IMG/VR virus record: IMGVR_UViG_3300009326_000090
Coordinates: 1 to 31,413 of that record
Direction: 5' to 3' (one strand)
Length of the DNA: 31,413 nucleotides
DNA from: a virus
Shown here in pieces: positions 31,085 through 31,413 of the stretch. The position numbers and the translations under genes were made by a program. The notes under the pieces are model-generated. The model was not told the DNA's origin. It saw only the letters and a program-made list of their open reading frames with translations, and made no database searches. The stretch's first letter is position 1. Each line of letters starts with the position of its first letter.

Positions 31085-31413
31085 ATGCTTGAAGTCAACA
31101 CAAAAGGATTCGCCGAACTCCAGCGGGGACGCTCCCCCTGGAGTTTCGTGAGGGAACTCATCAGCAATGCCTTCGATGAGAAGATCACGACCTGCACAGT
31201 ACGCATCGCAAAAGAAGGGAGGGATCCAGCAACGGTCATAATAGAAGATGACGGAGGTGGTTTTCGTGACCTCCGGGACGCATACACCCTCTTCGCCCCG
31301 ACACCCAAGCGGAGCGACCCAAGCGTAAGGGGCAGATTCAATCTCGGCGAAAAGGAATTTGCTGCCATCGCTAAAGAGATGAAGATCGAGACCACTACAG
31401 GCGGGATACACTT
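31085..31413 (+). CDS. GHKL-type ATPase, N-terminal part (runs off window)
   Basis: From ATG 31085, preceded by GAGG at about 31071, an open frame runs to the end of the window (109 codons). It shows the GHKL ATP-binding fold: SFVRELISNAFDE (N box, residues about 22-34), IIEDDGGGFRDL (G1 box DxGxG, about 58-69) and VRGRFNLGEKEFAAIAKEM (G2-like lid region). Members include MutL, Hsp90, gyrase B and the phage rIIA-like proteins. The function here cannot be fixed from the ATPase alone. It stands behind promoter-like copy 4. Confidence 0.85.
   Translation, partial: MLEVNTKGFAELQRGRSPWSFVRELISNAFDEKITTCTVRIAKEGRDPATVIIEDDGGGFRDLRDAYTLFAPTPKRSDPSVRGRFNLGEKEFAAIAKEMKIETTTGGIH

Noticed and set aside
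62-31411. Many open frames on the minus strand, several over 100 codons (for example 4307-4891 and 14127-14855)
   Set aside because: They lie opposite well-supported + strand genes, lack ribosome sites and recognisable motifs, and look like by-products of codon bias on the other strand.
1-31413. tRNA or rRNA genes
   Set aside because: I saw no cloverleaf with the conserved TTCGANTC-type arm or rRNA-like blocks. A covariance search would be needed to exclude a degenerate tRNA.

Overview
The window looks like part of the genome of a tailed virus (bacteriophage or integrated prophage). Every supported gene is on the + strand. Genes are closely packed with frequent ATGA stop/start overlaps, and most have clear GGAGG-type ribosome binding sites. 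The packaging and portal block is recognisable: small terminase, large terminase, portal and a Mu gpF-like protein. A bacterial host is inferred from strong Shine-Dalgarno sites and from a gene that reads as a sigma-70-like factor. No host genes, tRNA, rRNA, integrase or CRISPR array were seen, and no major capsid or tail gene could be recognised.

Layout. Positions 1-3022: the tail of an unknown gene, a minimal PolX-type nucleotidyltransferase, a 36-residue ORF, an AT-rich DNA methyltransferase and a ParB-like/DNA methyltransferase fusion. Positions 3058-7952: terminase small and large subunits and portal. Positions 8000-12262: two copies of a short tagged leader gene (8000 and 10728) with near-identical upstream DNA. 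These are interleaved with a MuF protein, a coiled-coil protein and two related AT-rich methyltransferases. Positions 12278-26961: a block of large 'polyvalent' proteins. It contains a topoisomerase IB/inorganic pyrophosphatase-like fusion, a 2116-residue protein with a ParB domain and a SNF2-type helicase, a second 1186-residue protein with another SNF2-type helicase, and a sigma-like protein. Positions 26962-31413: a 265-base leader region with a promoter-like repeat and strong hairpins, then a series of small unknown genes, ending in a truncated GHKL ATPase.

The unifying theme is a short basic beta-type tag, consensus VKAHxRRTKTGKIVxVxxH. It occurs seven times, at or near the start of small ORFs, inside the giant protein in front of new domains, and at the N terminus of the sigma-like protein. 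Two other short motifs, RPGxRGGKYWIDxKGxVxYG and HKYIKREGSPGNYKYTYP, are used in the same way. Proteins of this architecture (ParB, SNF2, topoisomerase, pyrophosphatase-like and MuF modules) match the published class of phage polyvalent proteins, which are thought to enter the cell with the DNA. I infer that the tags may mark cargo for loading into the virion, and that cargo is exchanged behind the tag. A second inferred system pairs the sigma-like factor with a repeated promoter-like element found at four places (10678, 27057, 29275, 31013).
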